This document shows, in pieces, positions 34,163 to 45,105 of a stretch of 64,000 bases of DNA (positions within the stretch are counted from its first letter, which is position 1; each line of letters starts with the position of its first letter). This stretch comes from Trematomus loennbergii. Lineage: Eukaryota > Chordata > Actinopteri > Perciformes > Nototheniidae. The stretch spans positions 23,312,767-23,376,766 of the forward strand of contig JAAOOA010000127.1 of the NCBI GenBank assembly GCA_012861695.1. The letters are read 5' to 3'. The position numbers and the translations under genes were made by a program. The notes below the pieces were generated by a model. It made no database searches and was not told where the DNA came from. It was given only the letters and a program-made list of their open reading frames with translations.

Positions 34163-34552
34163 TTAAAGGTGGGGTAGGTCATTTTGGAGAAACCAGCTTG
34201 AGTGCGCTAGAATTTGAAAATACACAGCCAGAAAAAATCTGCCACTTCCTTACAGAGCCCCTCCTCCAACACACACGAATGCGCACATGACCAATGAGGG
34301 CACGAGATAAGTTTGTGCACAGATGGAAGGCTGACAGGCAGGTAGGCCATCCAGTTATTTTAGCCGGGCCGGCTAAAATGATTGGTCGTGCTTTTTACAG
34401 TACTACGGCTTCCACAGATTACATTTTTTTATGGATTTTTTGTCAAAGCACTTAAGATATTCATTGCTATCAGGATGTTAAGAGAATTCCATGGAATATA
34501 ACAAAAAGTGTATCTCGAGCCGGTTTCTCAAACTTACCTACCCCACCTTTAA
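34163..34552 (+). mobile_element. Family-A TTAA MITE, complete
   Basis: 390 bp including TTAA at both ends. Inverted repeats start TTAAAGGTGGGGTAGGT and extend about 45 bp with mismatches. Restoring host ACTAATTAAGT..TTTTCACAAC by removing the element leaves exactly one TTAA, a textbook precise target duplication. It lies in the opposite orientation to the copies at 15792 and 21623 but at the same host TTAA. Confidence 0.87.
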
Positions 34553-35015
34553 GTATTTTCACAACTGGTATTCTTCACTTCTTGTTCTAAAAAACCTAGA
34601 ATACCTGTCTTCAAACTTAGTTCCTATTTGTCTACATTAACTCACATGTGATCTTCATTTGGTTACATTGTGTTTGATTTGTACCCTAAATATCTGCATC
34701 CTTTCCCACTTTATGATGCAACTTCTGTACAATTACCCTCTGTATAAATAAAGTTGAATCATATCTTATTTCAAAACGTTTGGCAGGAGGTCTATATTCT
34801 TAACAACAATTAGGCACACTGACCTTCTTGTCTTTATCCATCCAAACTATAGCAGGACAGTCACACACCCCATATAAATTAACTAACTTGTCCTAACCAT
34901 ACACTACAAGTCTGCATACAGAGTTTCCTTGCAGTCTTTCAACAGTACTCATGTTAAACCCTGTCAGAAGGGTGTGTTCACCTTATACCCGTCTCCTCTG
35001 CAACCTGTGATCATC

Positions 35016-35161
35016 AGCTTTGCGCAGTGGCAGTATCGTAGCCCATGAGGTTTATCCGAGGCGCGATTATTGCTGGTTGAAAACTTTACCCAATACCCCG
35101 CCCAAGACGACTTGAAATATAGTCGGCGACGGCAATTTTTGACAGTCTCTCAGGAGACCGA
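35016..35161 (+). ncRNA. RNU4: U4 snRNA, copy 20 (AAGACG class)
   Basis: Full-length 146-nt U4. Its downstream flank (TCAATAATGATTATGTGAAAG onward) resembles the flank of copy 1 rather than that of the inner copies, marking the edge of the homogenised zone. Confidence 0.96.
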
Positions 35162-35704
35162 TAAATTGTTAAATAATAATATTTCATATGAAAAGGCTCT
35201 ACTGTTGTAAGAAGATGCCGTCCCACCACTGGATTGATAATATCATTATCCAAACTCTCCACTAGATGTCAATAATGATTATGTGAAAGAATGCTGTGAA
35301 TGTGGAACTTCCAACACAACTATTTTCATGATAACACACAACTGTAGAGTACAGTTATTCTTCACTTCTTGTTCTAGAAACCCCAGAATACCTTACCTTA
35401 TACTTATTCAATATGTGTATTATACACTAATTCACTTGTGATATCTATTTGGTTTAAATTATGTTTGATTTGAACCTTACATATCTGTATCCTTTCCCAC
35501 TTTATGATGCTATTTCTACAATTACCCTCGGTATAAAAAAAGTTGAATCATATCTTATTTCAAAACGTTTTGTCGGAAGTCTATATTCGGACACTTATTC
35601 TTGAAAGGTTATTTAACACATACGGTTAACAAAAAACTATATTTTGTGATTCTAAAATAAATATAAGGGCAACATACATCCAGAACAGCGCTGCTAGGAT
35701 CCTG

Positions 35705-36036
35705 ATGAGAGTACAGAAGTACGAACATATCACACCCATCCTCAAATCACTGCACTGGCTCCCGGTCTCACTAAGGATTGAATACAAAATCACCCTCTTC
35801 ACCCATCAGTGCATACATGGAAATGCTCCCTCCTACATCAAGGAATTGCTCACCCCACAAACCTCCACGAGGAACCTACGTTCAGAAAAGGCAAACCTCC
35901 TCATTCCACCAAGGACAAAACTGAAAACCATGGGAGACCGAGCCTTCTGCTCCGCTGCTCCGAGACTGTGGAATGCCCTCCCAAACCAGCTGAGGACACC
36001 ACAGACTGTGGATGCTTTCAAAAAAGGCCTAAAAAC
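35705..36036 (+). pseudogene. L2-like LINE ORF2 C-terminal fragment
   Basis: The frame reads EHITPILKSLHWLPVSLRIE, then APSYIKELL, and ends around RLWNALPNQLR and AFKKGLKT. This is the conserved tail found after reverse transcriptase in L2-type LINEs. The residues after 36036 belong to the inserted element, so the frame's apparent C-terminus is not LINE sequence. Everything upstream, including the RT core, is missing. Confidence 0.82.
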
Positions 36037-39000
36037 CAAGCGGCAAACTCTGGGGAAGAGCCGGGACGCCAATGCGGAAGTGCCACAAACTGCAGTTCAT
36101 ATATTGGCCGATAGGCGCTGACTGCAGAAAGGAGCAATTTCCATAGAGCCCCATGTTAAAATGCCCAATTTCACAGCCTAAAAAAACATGTTTCTACCTA
36201 TGGATCCAATAAATATTATTATGAATATAGTTAGATTCCACCTTCATGATTATGGATCTGTGAGTGAATTGTTTTCTAACACGACCCTTTTATTTATATT
36301 AGGTCTTAAAGTTTTTGCATAAATTAGGGCGTGGTCACATTGAGTGACAGCTCTGTCAGGTGACTGCTGCTGTTAGCTTCTTGTCTCTCTGCTAGCTGCT
36401 CCGTCCGTGAAGCTACAGGGACTCTGCCTGGTCAGTTCATCCAGGGAACACAACTTGACCCCGGCCGTGTTTGTTTGTTCTTCATGCTTATATATCGGAC
36501 TATTGTGACTCGCTCTGCGGTTAAAACAGACGGTGCATGAATGCCATTTTTCGTTAAGTGAAATTCGAGTACTTTATTTATGTGTTTATGATTTTAATCA
36601 GCTACGTAATGAATGTTAAGGCTTGGGTTAGCGTGTAAGCGAGTGGTAGCTACATCGGTGCTAACGATGCTAATCGTATCCTCCAAGTTAACTTAAAACC
36701 ATAGACTGTATATATAAAGGTTCAAATGAAATAGACAAGTGTTAAGCGTTAAGTGAGATAGTACTGTAGAACAAAAGGCTTCTGTTTGAGGTTGATAAAA
36801 TAAGGTCATCCTTGTAACTTAGAGAGATATTTTATTATGTAGGTAGGAACTGTATGCATCGCTAAGGTTAATTTAAATTGGCTATGCTCAAGTATGTAGA
36901 CAAGCTAACGTCGAAGTAGTGTATGTGAAATCAACCTCACAATAAGATGTGTGTATATTACAATTATTAATGTCATATTTCAAGATGATTACTTAGATAT
37001 TACAATATGGTTGGTTGAGCTGGAGTTCATTATTGAGCTTACACGTTAACGTCACAGTCATCTGAAGAACGAACCCAAACGTTGTTGTTTTTTATTAATT
37101 GCATTACCAAATTGGTATCAAATAAACAGTAACACAACAGCATTGGTAACACAACTTCCAAAGTTACAGTAAAATAAAAAGAACCCTGACTCGGACAATA
37201 CACAATCCAACATGTTCAACAGAAGAGAATAAGTTATATTGTTTGTACACATGGTTCTTTACATATATATCTGTTTGTTTAAAGTGTCCAGGTGATGCAG
37301 ACAGGATGGACCAGAGAGTGAGAGACAGAACTGGACTCCTCACAGCAGTGAACTTCAGCACAGGTACAAATACTCTTTTTTCATACTGTACAAAGAATCA
37401 AGAAAGATATTGGTTTAAATAAATGAAGTATTGACTTTAATACACTGATATACATTCCATTAAACAATACTAAATACTAGATCACCTACACATCAGTGAA
37501 GTTGAGGGTTTTTTCCATGCAAAGGGTTACATTTAGATGTTAACAAGCAATATGACTGTCAGCTTTCTAATTTAAGGTATTGAAGGCAAAGCTATTAGTG
37601 ACAACTGCTATTTATCTCTCAATATTGTCTGTAAAAACGTGGTAAAAGTTATGATTTCAGTGAGAGAACAGAGCAAGCTTCTACAGTTGCACTAAGTTTT
37701 GATAACAGTTAAATATTATTTTGATAATAAAATATATTTCAATGTTGATGAATGTCATACTGTTCATTCATAATCTGATTGTCTTTGTAGCTCACTGTTG
37801 AAATAAAATAAAACATTACAATTACAAAATAATTATATCTACAGCCCCTAAACACAAGCACACCTCTTTCATAAATAACACACTTGTTCTGCAATAATAT
37901 GTTTTATGTTTCCTGTAATTTTTGTTAGGAAAGGACATGCCTGAAAGACACGACTCAACATTTTCTCCTTCTCTGAGGGTCAAGAAGAACATCCAAGAGG
38001 AAAATTAAAAGCTGATGTTATGAGATTTTAAGACCAGTACAGGACATTCACTAAGAAACTACTTTTATTGTGAAGTCAGCTGATCGAATGCACCTATTTC
38101 CACATCTACACTCCATCAGCTGATTAATTCTATTTGCCTCACTTTATGAGCTTCACAACATGTACCTTGTACCGCAGAGTTTGCAACGCAAATAAATGGG
38201 GCCAATCTTCAGTCGATGTGAATGTGTAATCTAACATTTTCAGTAAGAATAATGGACAAAAGGAGTGCAAATACAAATTCAATTTATTGAAATCTGAACC
38301 AAAAGTTAATCAAACATGTTTTAAATAAAAAGCACATATGGACAGAAGGTGTAAACCTATTAAATGTATAAGTAAACACATTTAGTCAAATAAAGTGACA
38401 GACAAGGCCTGTGCAGTTGGTATCAGCTATGCCCAGCATGGGCTCCTCCATCAGGCCTGGTCCTTCGCAGAGGAAAGACCCTCAGTCCTCTCCAAACCAA
38501 CAGACTGGACGTCCATCACAGGACTGAAGTCTCTGCAGCACACCACGCTGTCTCAATCCGTCCACACTGAATATGAGAGGGGAAAATGAAAATAATAAAT
38601 GCTTTAGACAATAAGAAATATAAAGTTGACTGTTGAGTTGCTCAGTTTTTTTAGATTGTCAATACTATTACTGTATAACTAATATCTCAGGTTAAGAGGC
38701 ACCTTCAAATAAAGATTGGTCTTTAAATACATTTTGTCTTTTGAATTGTTTGTCTAAAGTCAAGGATCTAGAACTGGTACTTATAGTTTTAATGATACAG
38801 TCTGGTTATAATGCTGTTTGGAGGAGGCCTCACAGGTAAGAGCACTAACTAGCTACCATCACATGCACCTTAGCTTAACTTAAATGTATTAAACGTATAA
38901 TTAAGTGATAGCAAAATATAAATAACTAATGTCATGCAAACATATTAATATTTGCTTGATTCCAGTGTTGCATTTAGCACATTGCATACAAACGTTAAGG

Positions 39001-39361
39001 GATTTTAAGATTCTGAAGTATTATGCTAAAAACTCAATAACTTAGATTATTATTTATAGTTTTGCTGAATAGTTTCATGTCCGCTTACCTTAGAAACGTA
39101 AAATGTGACGGCAGTGTGCAGATGGGGAAGCATGTTAGCTTAGCTTCTTAGCTTGAGCTAGCTCTGTTACTTCCAGCTGGAGGCAGCAGGTCCCGCCTCG
39201 GCTCCGCCTCTTTGCCCTTATTTGGAGCAGGCGGGAGTTAGACTCAGACGTCACTGTCGAGCCGTTAGTGGCCGACTCCGCCTACTAAGGGCTTCTCGGC
39301 AACTCTGCAGAATCCTATGGGTGACGTCACGGACCCTACGTCCATTTATATATACAGTCTG
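36037..39361. mobile_element. 3.3-kb DNA-transposon-like insert in the L2 LINE
   Basis: Bounded by the 8-bp direct repeat CTAAAAAC (36029-36036 and 39362-39369), with LINE sequence continuous across it. The right end, read inward, is CAGACTGTATATATAAATGG, a familiar fish repeat end. The left end starts CAAGCGGCAAACT and is not a clear inverted match, so the terminal repeats are weak or degraded. An 8-bp duplication suits hAT or P. No transposase was recognised. Exon-like stretches with splice signals occur (for example 37305-37361, followed by GTACAA). Confidence 0.6.
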
Positions 39362-39675
39362 CTAAAAACGCATCTTTTTAGAATAGCCTTTAACTAGATT
39401 TTTAAAACCCCCACATTTTGCCATGCCGGCATAAATGTTACTGCTTTTATTCTGTTGTTTTTATTGTTTTTGTTGTTTTGTTTCACCCTTTTTAAATTTT
39501 GTAGCACTTTGAGTTTTGTCTACGCAAATGAAAAGTAGGGTTAAGGTTATAAATCAAATGTATTATTATTATCATTATTATTAACTCTGAGAACAACTTA
39601 ATTTGTAACCTTCTTTGTAAAGTGTGTTTAGTCTTAATCAGCCCAGAGCACTGTGCCTACTATATACGCCATATA

Positions 39676-39752
39676 CGACATGTTTTTTATATATTTGTAT
39701 ATATCTGAGACCTATGCTATTGCCTAAAAATAGCATGATAGGTCCACTTTAA
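39676..39752 (-). mobile_element. Family-B TTAA MITE, 77-bp terminal fragment, before U4 copy 21
   Basis: Only the terminal piece (ACATGTTTTTTATATATTTG to CCACTTTAA) is present, joined to the host ATACGCCATATAC that other MITE-bearing units have lost. This unit therefore has a different truncation from the eleven co-amplified copies. Confidence 0.75.
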
Positions 39753-39885
39753 CTAATTTATCCTAACAATACACGACAAGTCTGCATACAGAGTTTCCTT
39801 GCAGTCTTTCAACAGTATGCATGTTAAACCCTGTCAGAAGGGTGTGTTCACCTTATATCCTACTCCTCTGCAACCTGTGATCATT

Positions 39886-40030
39886 AGCTTTGCGCAGTGG
39901 CAGTATCGTAGCCCATGAGGTTTATCCGAGGCGCGATTATTGCTGGTTGAAAACTTTACCCAATACCCCCCCAAGACGACTTGAAATATAGTCGGCGACG
40001 GCAATTTTTGACAGTCTCTCAGGAGACCGA
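39886..40030 (+). ncRNA. RNU4: U4 snRNA, copy 21
   Basis: 145 nt. AAGACG class with a further change: ATACCCCGCCCAAG reads ATACCCCCCCAAG (one G lost). The array-type promoter is upstream, but the downstream sequence is unlike the array and starts GTTCAAAAAAGTCCGAAACT, which fits a 3'-box better than the array copies do. Confidence 0.93.
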
Positions 40031-40896
40031 TAAACTGTTCAAAAAAGTCCGAAACTGTATCTTTAAATCGTCACACAATAGGATTTTACAAAGTGTTATT
40101 ATTAGGTCCAGTGGCTGCAAGTATTTCTGCAATGAAAGTCTCATGTTCCTTTATCCCTACTGTAAGCAATAATATAACTTCAAGAGAAAAAATACAATGC
40201 AAAAACATGTTCCAAGTAAGTTACAGTAATAGGAAAACATAAACATATCGAATAGAATAAGGGATAACAATTTAAAATGAAACACAGTAGTAAAAGCACG
40301 TTATATTCATCGTGATCACAGGGTAAACCCATAGGGTAAACCTCACCTTTTAGGGACATTTACTCGTGTATTAGATAGCCCCGTAGTGTAAAGCAGTATT
40401 TAATTTGTACACCACTTTTTTGTAGGCTATTTTATAGTCTCAGCACTGTTGTATAATGTATTTAAAAAATAGAAGAAGACGAAACATGTTTGTATTTCTA
40501 GCCTGTGTGATTTGATTTACGGGGACTATAAACAGAGACGTACCGGAGCCCTACGTCATTTCCGCTTTATAACTTCTCCAAACAGTGCATTTCTTTTAAC
40601 GTTATGGGTCTCTGATGTTGGTTGTTTATTCGGGGCTTTTTTCGTTTCGATAAACTACTACACGATTTAACTACAAAGTTGCATAAAACATGTTACATCT
40701 GAAAGGATTACCGTTCAGGACACGTCTGTTGTTATTATTATGTGTCATCCTGTCTTTTCAATGCATACTTCTCCCTTTCAGGAGATGCATTAATAAAGTC
40801 TCCATAGTTTACCTCTCGGAATAACTGGTTATTTTTCGATTTAGTTACAATACTTTATTATAAACTAGTAGGCTTGTAACCGAACTAGTTTTTTAG

Positions 40897-40913
40897 ACCA
40901 TAACAGACTGTAG
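40897..40913 (+). promoter_or_regulatory. PSE of U4 copy 22
   Basis: ACCATAACAGACTGTAG at -58 to -42. The core is similar to the PSEs of copies 1 and 23, although the surrounding sequence is unrelated to the array. Confidence 0.6.
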
Positions 40914-40954
40914 TACTGCCTGGAATTAGGCCACTTTCGTTTCAAACTATCATT

Positions 40955-41100
40955 AGCTTTGCGCAGTGGCAGTATCGTAGCCCATGAGGTTTATCCGAGG
41001 CGCGATTATTGCTGGTTGAAAACTTTACCCAATACCCCGCCCAAGACGACTTGAAATATAGTCGGCGACGGCAATTTTTGACAGTCTCTCAGGAGACCAA
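40955..41100 (+). ncRNA. RNU4: U4 snRNA, copy 22 (AAGACG class)
   Basis: 146-nt U4 with intact k-turn, Sm site and 3' hairpin; the last residues are ACCAA rather than ACCGA. Its upstream 400 bp is diverged but recognisably related to that of copy 23 (for example ATCCTGTCTTT..AATGC and GACGTA..CGTCA..TTCCGCTT), and different from the array spacer. Confidence 0.95.
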
Positions 41101-42139
41101 TAAAGTGTAAAATATAATTATTACTTATGTCTTGATCTAGTATCGGAGCCGTAGACCATGACATCACTTGTAACGCTGACCGCATGTGAAGAATGTATTC
41201 TTACGTCCCACACATGTGCATTGTTACAGCAACGTATATATAGAGAAGAAGACAAAATAACACTATTATATTAAAAGGCATGCACATAGTATTTCAAATA
41301 ATAATGATTACTAATTACAGAAGTTCACATTCAAGTAGTAAGCAGTATTTACAAAATAAAATAAGTGTATGAAGTGTGGTATAAAACATTAGTTCAATTA
41401 TTATTGTACTACATTGCAGTAATGGGAGGAATAACTAGGAGTAGCAGCCAGTATTAATAATCATATTACTAGTTGTTTGTATATGTTGTACATTATTTAC
41501 AAGTAACTAACATTTATAAAAACAATAGAAACAAATATCCTCTCTGTGGTACTTCTAAAGGTATTCTGGATTTTTTTAAACAATATTTTACTTTGCTGTT
41601 TGTGTGTTTGGTCACTTTATCCTGAGGACATTGTGATTGTGATAGTCTACATTGTTTTGGTATATTTTCGCTCTCAAACATGCTACTGAATAACATTTTT
41701 TGTTAAATATATCATGGTCGGAATATATTCATCCTATTCATTCTGGCTGAACTGGAGGGGGGTCCCTTAACAGAGACGTATCGGCTGCTTCGTCAATTCC
41801 GCTTCTTACTTCTTCCAAACGTGCATTTATTTAACGTTTTGTGCTGTTATGTTACGTTGTTTGTGCGGGACATTACTCTTAATCATAACTTGAAGATAAA
41901 CGACTCGACGACAACATAATTAAACACTTTACATCTAATAACGGCTGTATAGTTATAGGATTACAGCTCACGTGTGTGTTTTCATTATATATCCTGTCTT
42001 TAAAATGCGTACTGTTCCTTTTCATGAAGATGTAATTGTAAAGTATTCATGGCTTTTCTCTATGGATAACGTGGTTTATATTTATAAGTTATTAAAACGA
42101 TATTACAACATGTTAAAGTAAGCAGCGGCCATTGTTGAA

Positions 42140-42156
42140 ACCATGACACAGAGTAG
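42140..42156 (+). promoter_or_regulatory. PSE of U4 copy 23
   Basis: ACCATGACACAGAGTAG at -59 to -43, aligned with the PSE of copy 22. Confidence 0.6.
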
Positions 42157-42198
42157 TGTGGCAGAGATACAAACTGCTGGCGCTGTTGCTGTATCTCC

Positions 42199-42343
42199 AG
42201 CTTTGCGCAGTGGCAGTATCGTAGCCCATGAGGTTTATCCGAGGCGCGATTATTGCTGGTTGAAAACTTTACCCAATACCCCGCCTAGACGACTTGAAAT
42301 ATAGTCGGCGACGGCAATTTTTGACAGTCTCTCAGGAGACCGA
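42199..42343 (+). ncRNA. RNU4: U4 snRNA, copy 23 (last in cluster)
   Basis: Full-length 145-nt U4 of the TAGACG class, sequence equal to copy 1. It is followed by CTTGTTTATAGGAAATC, a plausible 3'-box. Its promoter is unlike the array and related to that of copy 22. Confidence 0.96.
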
Positions 42344-44641
42344 TAACTTGTTTATAGGAAATCTCTTTTAGACCTGACAAATCAACCTGATCCTAGATGA
42401 AGATATTTATCACGGTATATTCAGATTTGAGGTGTATTGACTGTACTTAAAATATACTATACTCCGATTAGTAATTTAAATTAATTTTGTAGTCCACATC
42501 TGACAGCTGTAATGTGTTACAGTGTACCTATTATAATGCCTGAGATTAACTGTTTAGGATTAAAGTTGGGAATGTATACTGTATGCACATCTGTTTTTGC
42601 AAAAAAGCTTTTTGTGGTCATTATCTATCATTCTTGATACATATTTTAAGTACTACCTCAGTTCTCTAAAAGGTTATATGTGTATTTGGTCTGCAGTCCC
42701 AAAAGTAGCCTTTATTTTACTTTAAAAACTCTTTGACAAATGCTATTGATAAAGCATCAGCATTCGGCTGTCTTATATTTCCCCTAATATCATATATATG
42801 AGATGTATTGATTTACATACTGTCGATAATAAAGAAAGCAGATTTCGGTTACGCTTTTACGTCTCTTCCTATGTGAAGCAATACAATATGTTTTGTTTTT
42901 TCAGTATCCTGGTCAGGGTGCAATGTGCCTACCAAACCAGCAGAGGGCGCTCTGTAACAGGATATGGGTTAGTCAAAGTGAGGAGGAAAAAGACTTTGAC
43001 GTAGAGGAACATACATCTTAGTCAGTAGTTTTTTTTAGCAAAGTAATGAACGATTTAAAGACATAAAGACATCAAACAATTAGAGTCCTTGTTGGTGTTT
43101 TTGCATTTGAGCTCCACAGTCTCTTGTGACTGATGTTTTCTTTCTAAAGTGAAATGAACATGTGTGCAGCCAGTGTGTCATACCACCCTGTAGAGAACCA
43201 TAATTGCAGTGATCTCTGATTAGAAGAAGGGTGGGTATTAGGCAGTCAACGGGGTGGGGGGTTTAATCAACTTCAGGCTTTTCATTAGGCAGATGAGCTC
43301 AAAGCCTCTTGTCACCCGTTAAAAGCTCTCCTCTTGCCTGTCATGCAAGCGCACTCAATATTCTCCTCCTCTCACACTATCCATACTGTGACATGGCTGG
43401 TTTATACCTCAACAGTTGTAGCTCTAATTCCCAGAACCATACATATTTAACTGTACAAAACTGTATCAAAGCCTAGAATACTCCACAGGGTGGAGGGGAA
43501 ACAAATGTAAAAACTGTATCAGCTGTAGTTAATGGCGTACTTTCTAACACTGTAGTGCAATACAACCCGTTTGATTCTATTATTTCAAATATGCATTTTG
43601 GTTGCATCGGGGTTAATGCTTTCTATATTAATTTAAGTAATATACCAGAGTGGACTTGACGTGTGTTTCAGTCAACAATCTCCCAGTTAAAATATTCATT
43701 TTGTTAGTTAATTAAACATTTTGTATTATTTTGAGCATGTATTGTGCCTGGGTTTTGGTCACTATTAATAGTTAATCGGGGTTTCGATATTGTAATCCAG
43801 CTGCTTCCAATATATCTTAAATGGTAATCAAATTGTGGGGGTAATTTGGATTATGCTTGCAGACAACTAGGATTGGATTTACTTATCAAAGGTGACATTT
43901 GGGTTTTGAACAGTGATTCATATTTACATAAATTACTTGCAGCTTTTCTATTTAATCATCCCTCAGTTTGACCCCACGGTGCACTAGATTTGACTATCTG
44001 TTACACCGGCCGTAACAAATGGAGATTTCAATCTGAAGGTGTCTGTGTGTGGTCCTGTTGACCTGCCAATGACCCTTTCTACATGTGAAGATGCACTTGT
44101 GGCACTCGATAAGCAGGAGTTTCTCATTCTTCACAGCACATTTGACGTCTCTCACACTGCAGCTCTTTATCTGGCAGAAATGAAATGGCAAGATATTGCT
44201 TTGTTCAACGCGAGCGACAGCTGGCCAAACATAAACAAATAAATTGCACAGCATCATAGGGCTAGTTCCTAGGTAACCATGTGACAGGGCCGACAATTGC
44301 TATGGAAACCAGCGTATCCTCTCTCTGTCTCTCTCCGTCTCTCAGTTCTTTTGGGAAATGTGTGAGAGTATTTCCTTTTCCTGTGAATTGGCTTTTACTT
44401 TCCTGGTTTGACAGTTGTGGAGGAAGACACCGTCACGTCACAGAAAGTCATTTCCCCTCGTACTCTGTACAAGATGTAGAATACACTCAGACAGGTTTAT
44501 ATACCAAAAACACAAATGGGAAGAATCATGGCTGACAATAAAATGTCACAAGTAGAGCTGACAAAGCTTTTGGAAATATTAACCCTACTTTTGTACATTT
44601 TTATGCTATAAAATGCCCTCCTTTTAGGCTTTTACTCAACT
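42344..44641. other. Between U4 cluster and foldback element, no gene recognised
   Basis: AT-rich, no mobile element ends noticed. A 67-aa frame at 44039-44242 (+) and an overlapping 100-aa frame on the other strand are not recognisable. Confidence 0.45.
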
Positions 44642-44662
44642 AGTATATACGGTGGCCCGGAA

Positions 44663-45105
44663 GTGCAAGACACCACAGCATTTCAGAAAACACAACAGCA
44701 TTTCAGAAAACACAACAGCATTTCAGAAAACACCACAGCATTTCAGAAAACACAACAGCATTTCACAAAACACAACAGCATTTCAGAAAACACCACAGCA
44801 TTTCAGAAAACACAACAGCATTTCAGAAAACACCACAGCATTTCACAAAACACAACAGCATTTCACAAAACACAACAGCATTTCACAAAACACAACAGCA
44901 TTTCAGAAAACACAACAGCATTTCAGAAAACACAACAGCATTTCAGAAAACACCACAGCATTTCAGAAAACACAACAGCATTTCACAAAACACAACAGCA
45001 TTTCAGAAAACGCCGCAGCATTTCACAAAACACAACAGCATTTCAGAAAACACAACAGCATTTCAGAAAACACAACAGCATTTCACAAAACACCACAGCA
45101 TTTCA
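44663..45105 (+). repeat. 20-bp minisatellite, left arm of foldback element
   Basis: About 22 tandem copies of AAAACACAACAGCATTTCAG with small variants (CACAAAAC for CAGAAAAC; ACCACAGC or GCCGCAGC for ACAACAGC). Because the unit lacks stop codons and 3 units make 60 bases, more than one frame stays open; the resulting 163- and 178-aa frames are artefacts of the repeat. Confidence 0.95.

Larger units (their letters stand above)
35673..39582 (+). mobile_element. 5'-truncated L2-like LINE, split by a later insertion
   Basis: The left part (35673-36036) encodes the end of the ORF2 C-terminal domain. The right part (39362-39582) is the 3' UTR, with GTAGCACTTTGAGTTTTGTC and a terminal ATT microsatellite, typical of fish L2 elements. 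The host U4 spacer GGGCAACTCTGAG is interrupted at its AA. The two LINE parts are separated by the 3.3-kb insert at 36037-39361. Confidence 0.8.
9563..42343 (+). repeat. Tandem cluster of 23 U4 snRNA genes
   Basis: Twenty-three matches to U4 snRNA lie head to tail on one strand. Start-to-start spacings are 874, 1215, 1985, 621, 1230, 1544, 617, 1219, 1224, 1228, 1540, 621, 1226, 601, 1048, 1015, 475, 6011, 1159, 4870, 1069 and 1244 bp. Long (about 1.2 kb) and short (about 0.6 kb) spacer classes alternate. The long class carries a truncated TTAA MITE. The short class has a deletion joining the region just after U4 to a point about 200 bp further on, and has a different middle segment. The larger spacings are explained by inserted elements. 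Multicopy snRNA clusters kept alike by unequal exchange and gene conversion are known in animals. That the central copies here are homogenised in this way is my inference from their near identity. Confidence 0.93.

Noticed and set aside
36037..36121. Extension of the L2 ORF2 frame to 36121
   Set aside because: The LINE sequence stops at the CTAAAAAC junction; the remaining residues are read from the inserted element.
9563..42343. Dada-type transposons, which target multicopy RNA genes
   Set aside because: No insert was found inside a U4 gene itself, and no transposase of that kind is present. All insertions lie in spacers and have TTAA, TTA or retroelement hallmarks.
44663..45105. CRISPR-like array
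   Set aside because: The 20-bp units are directly adjacent with no unique spacers, the genome is eukaryotic, and the array lies in a transposon arm.
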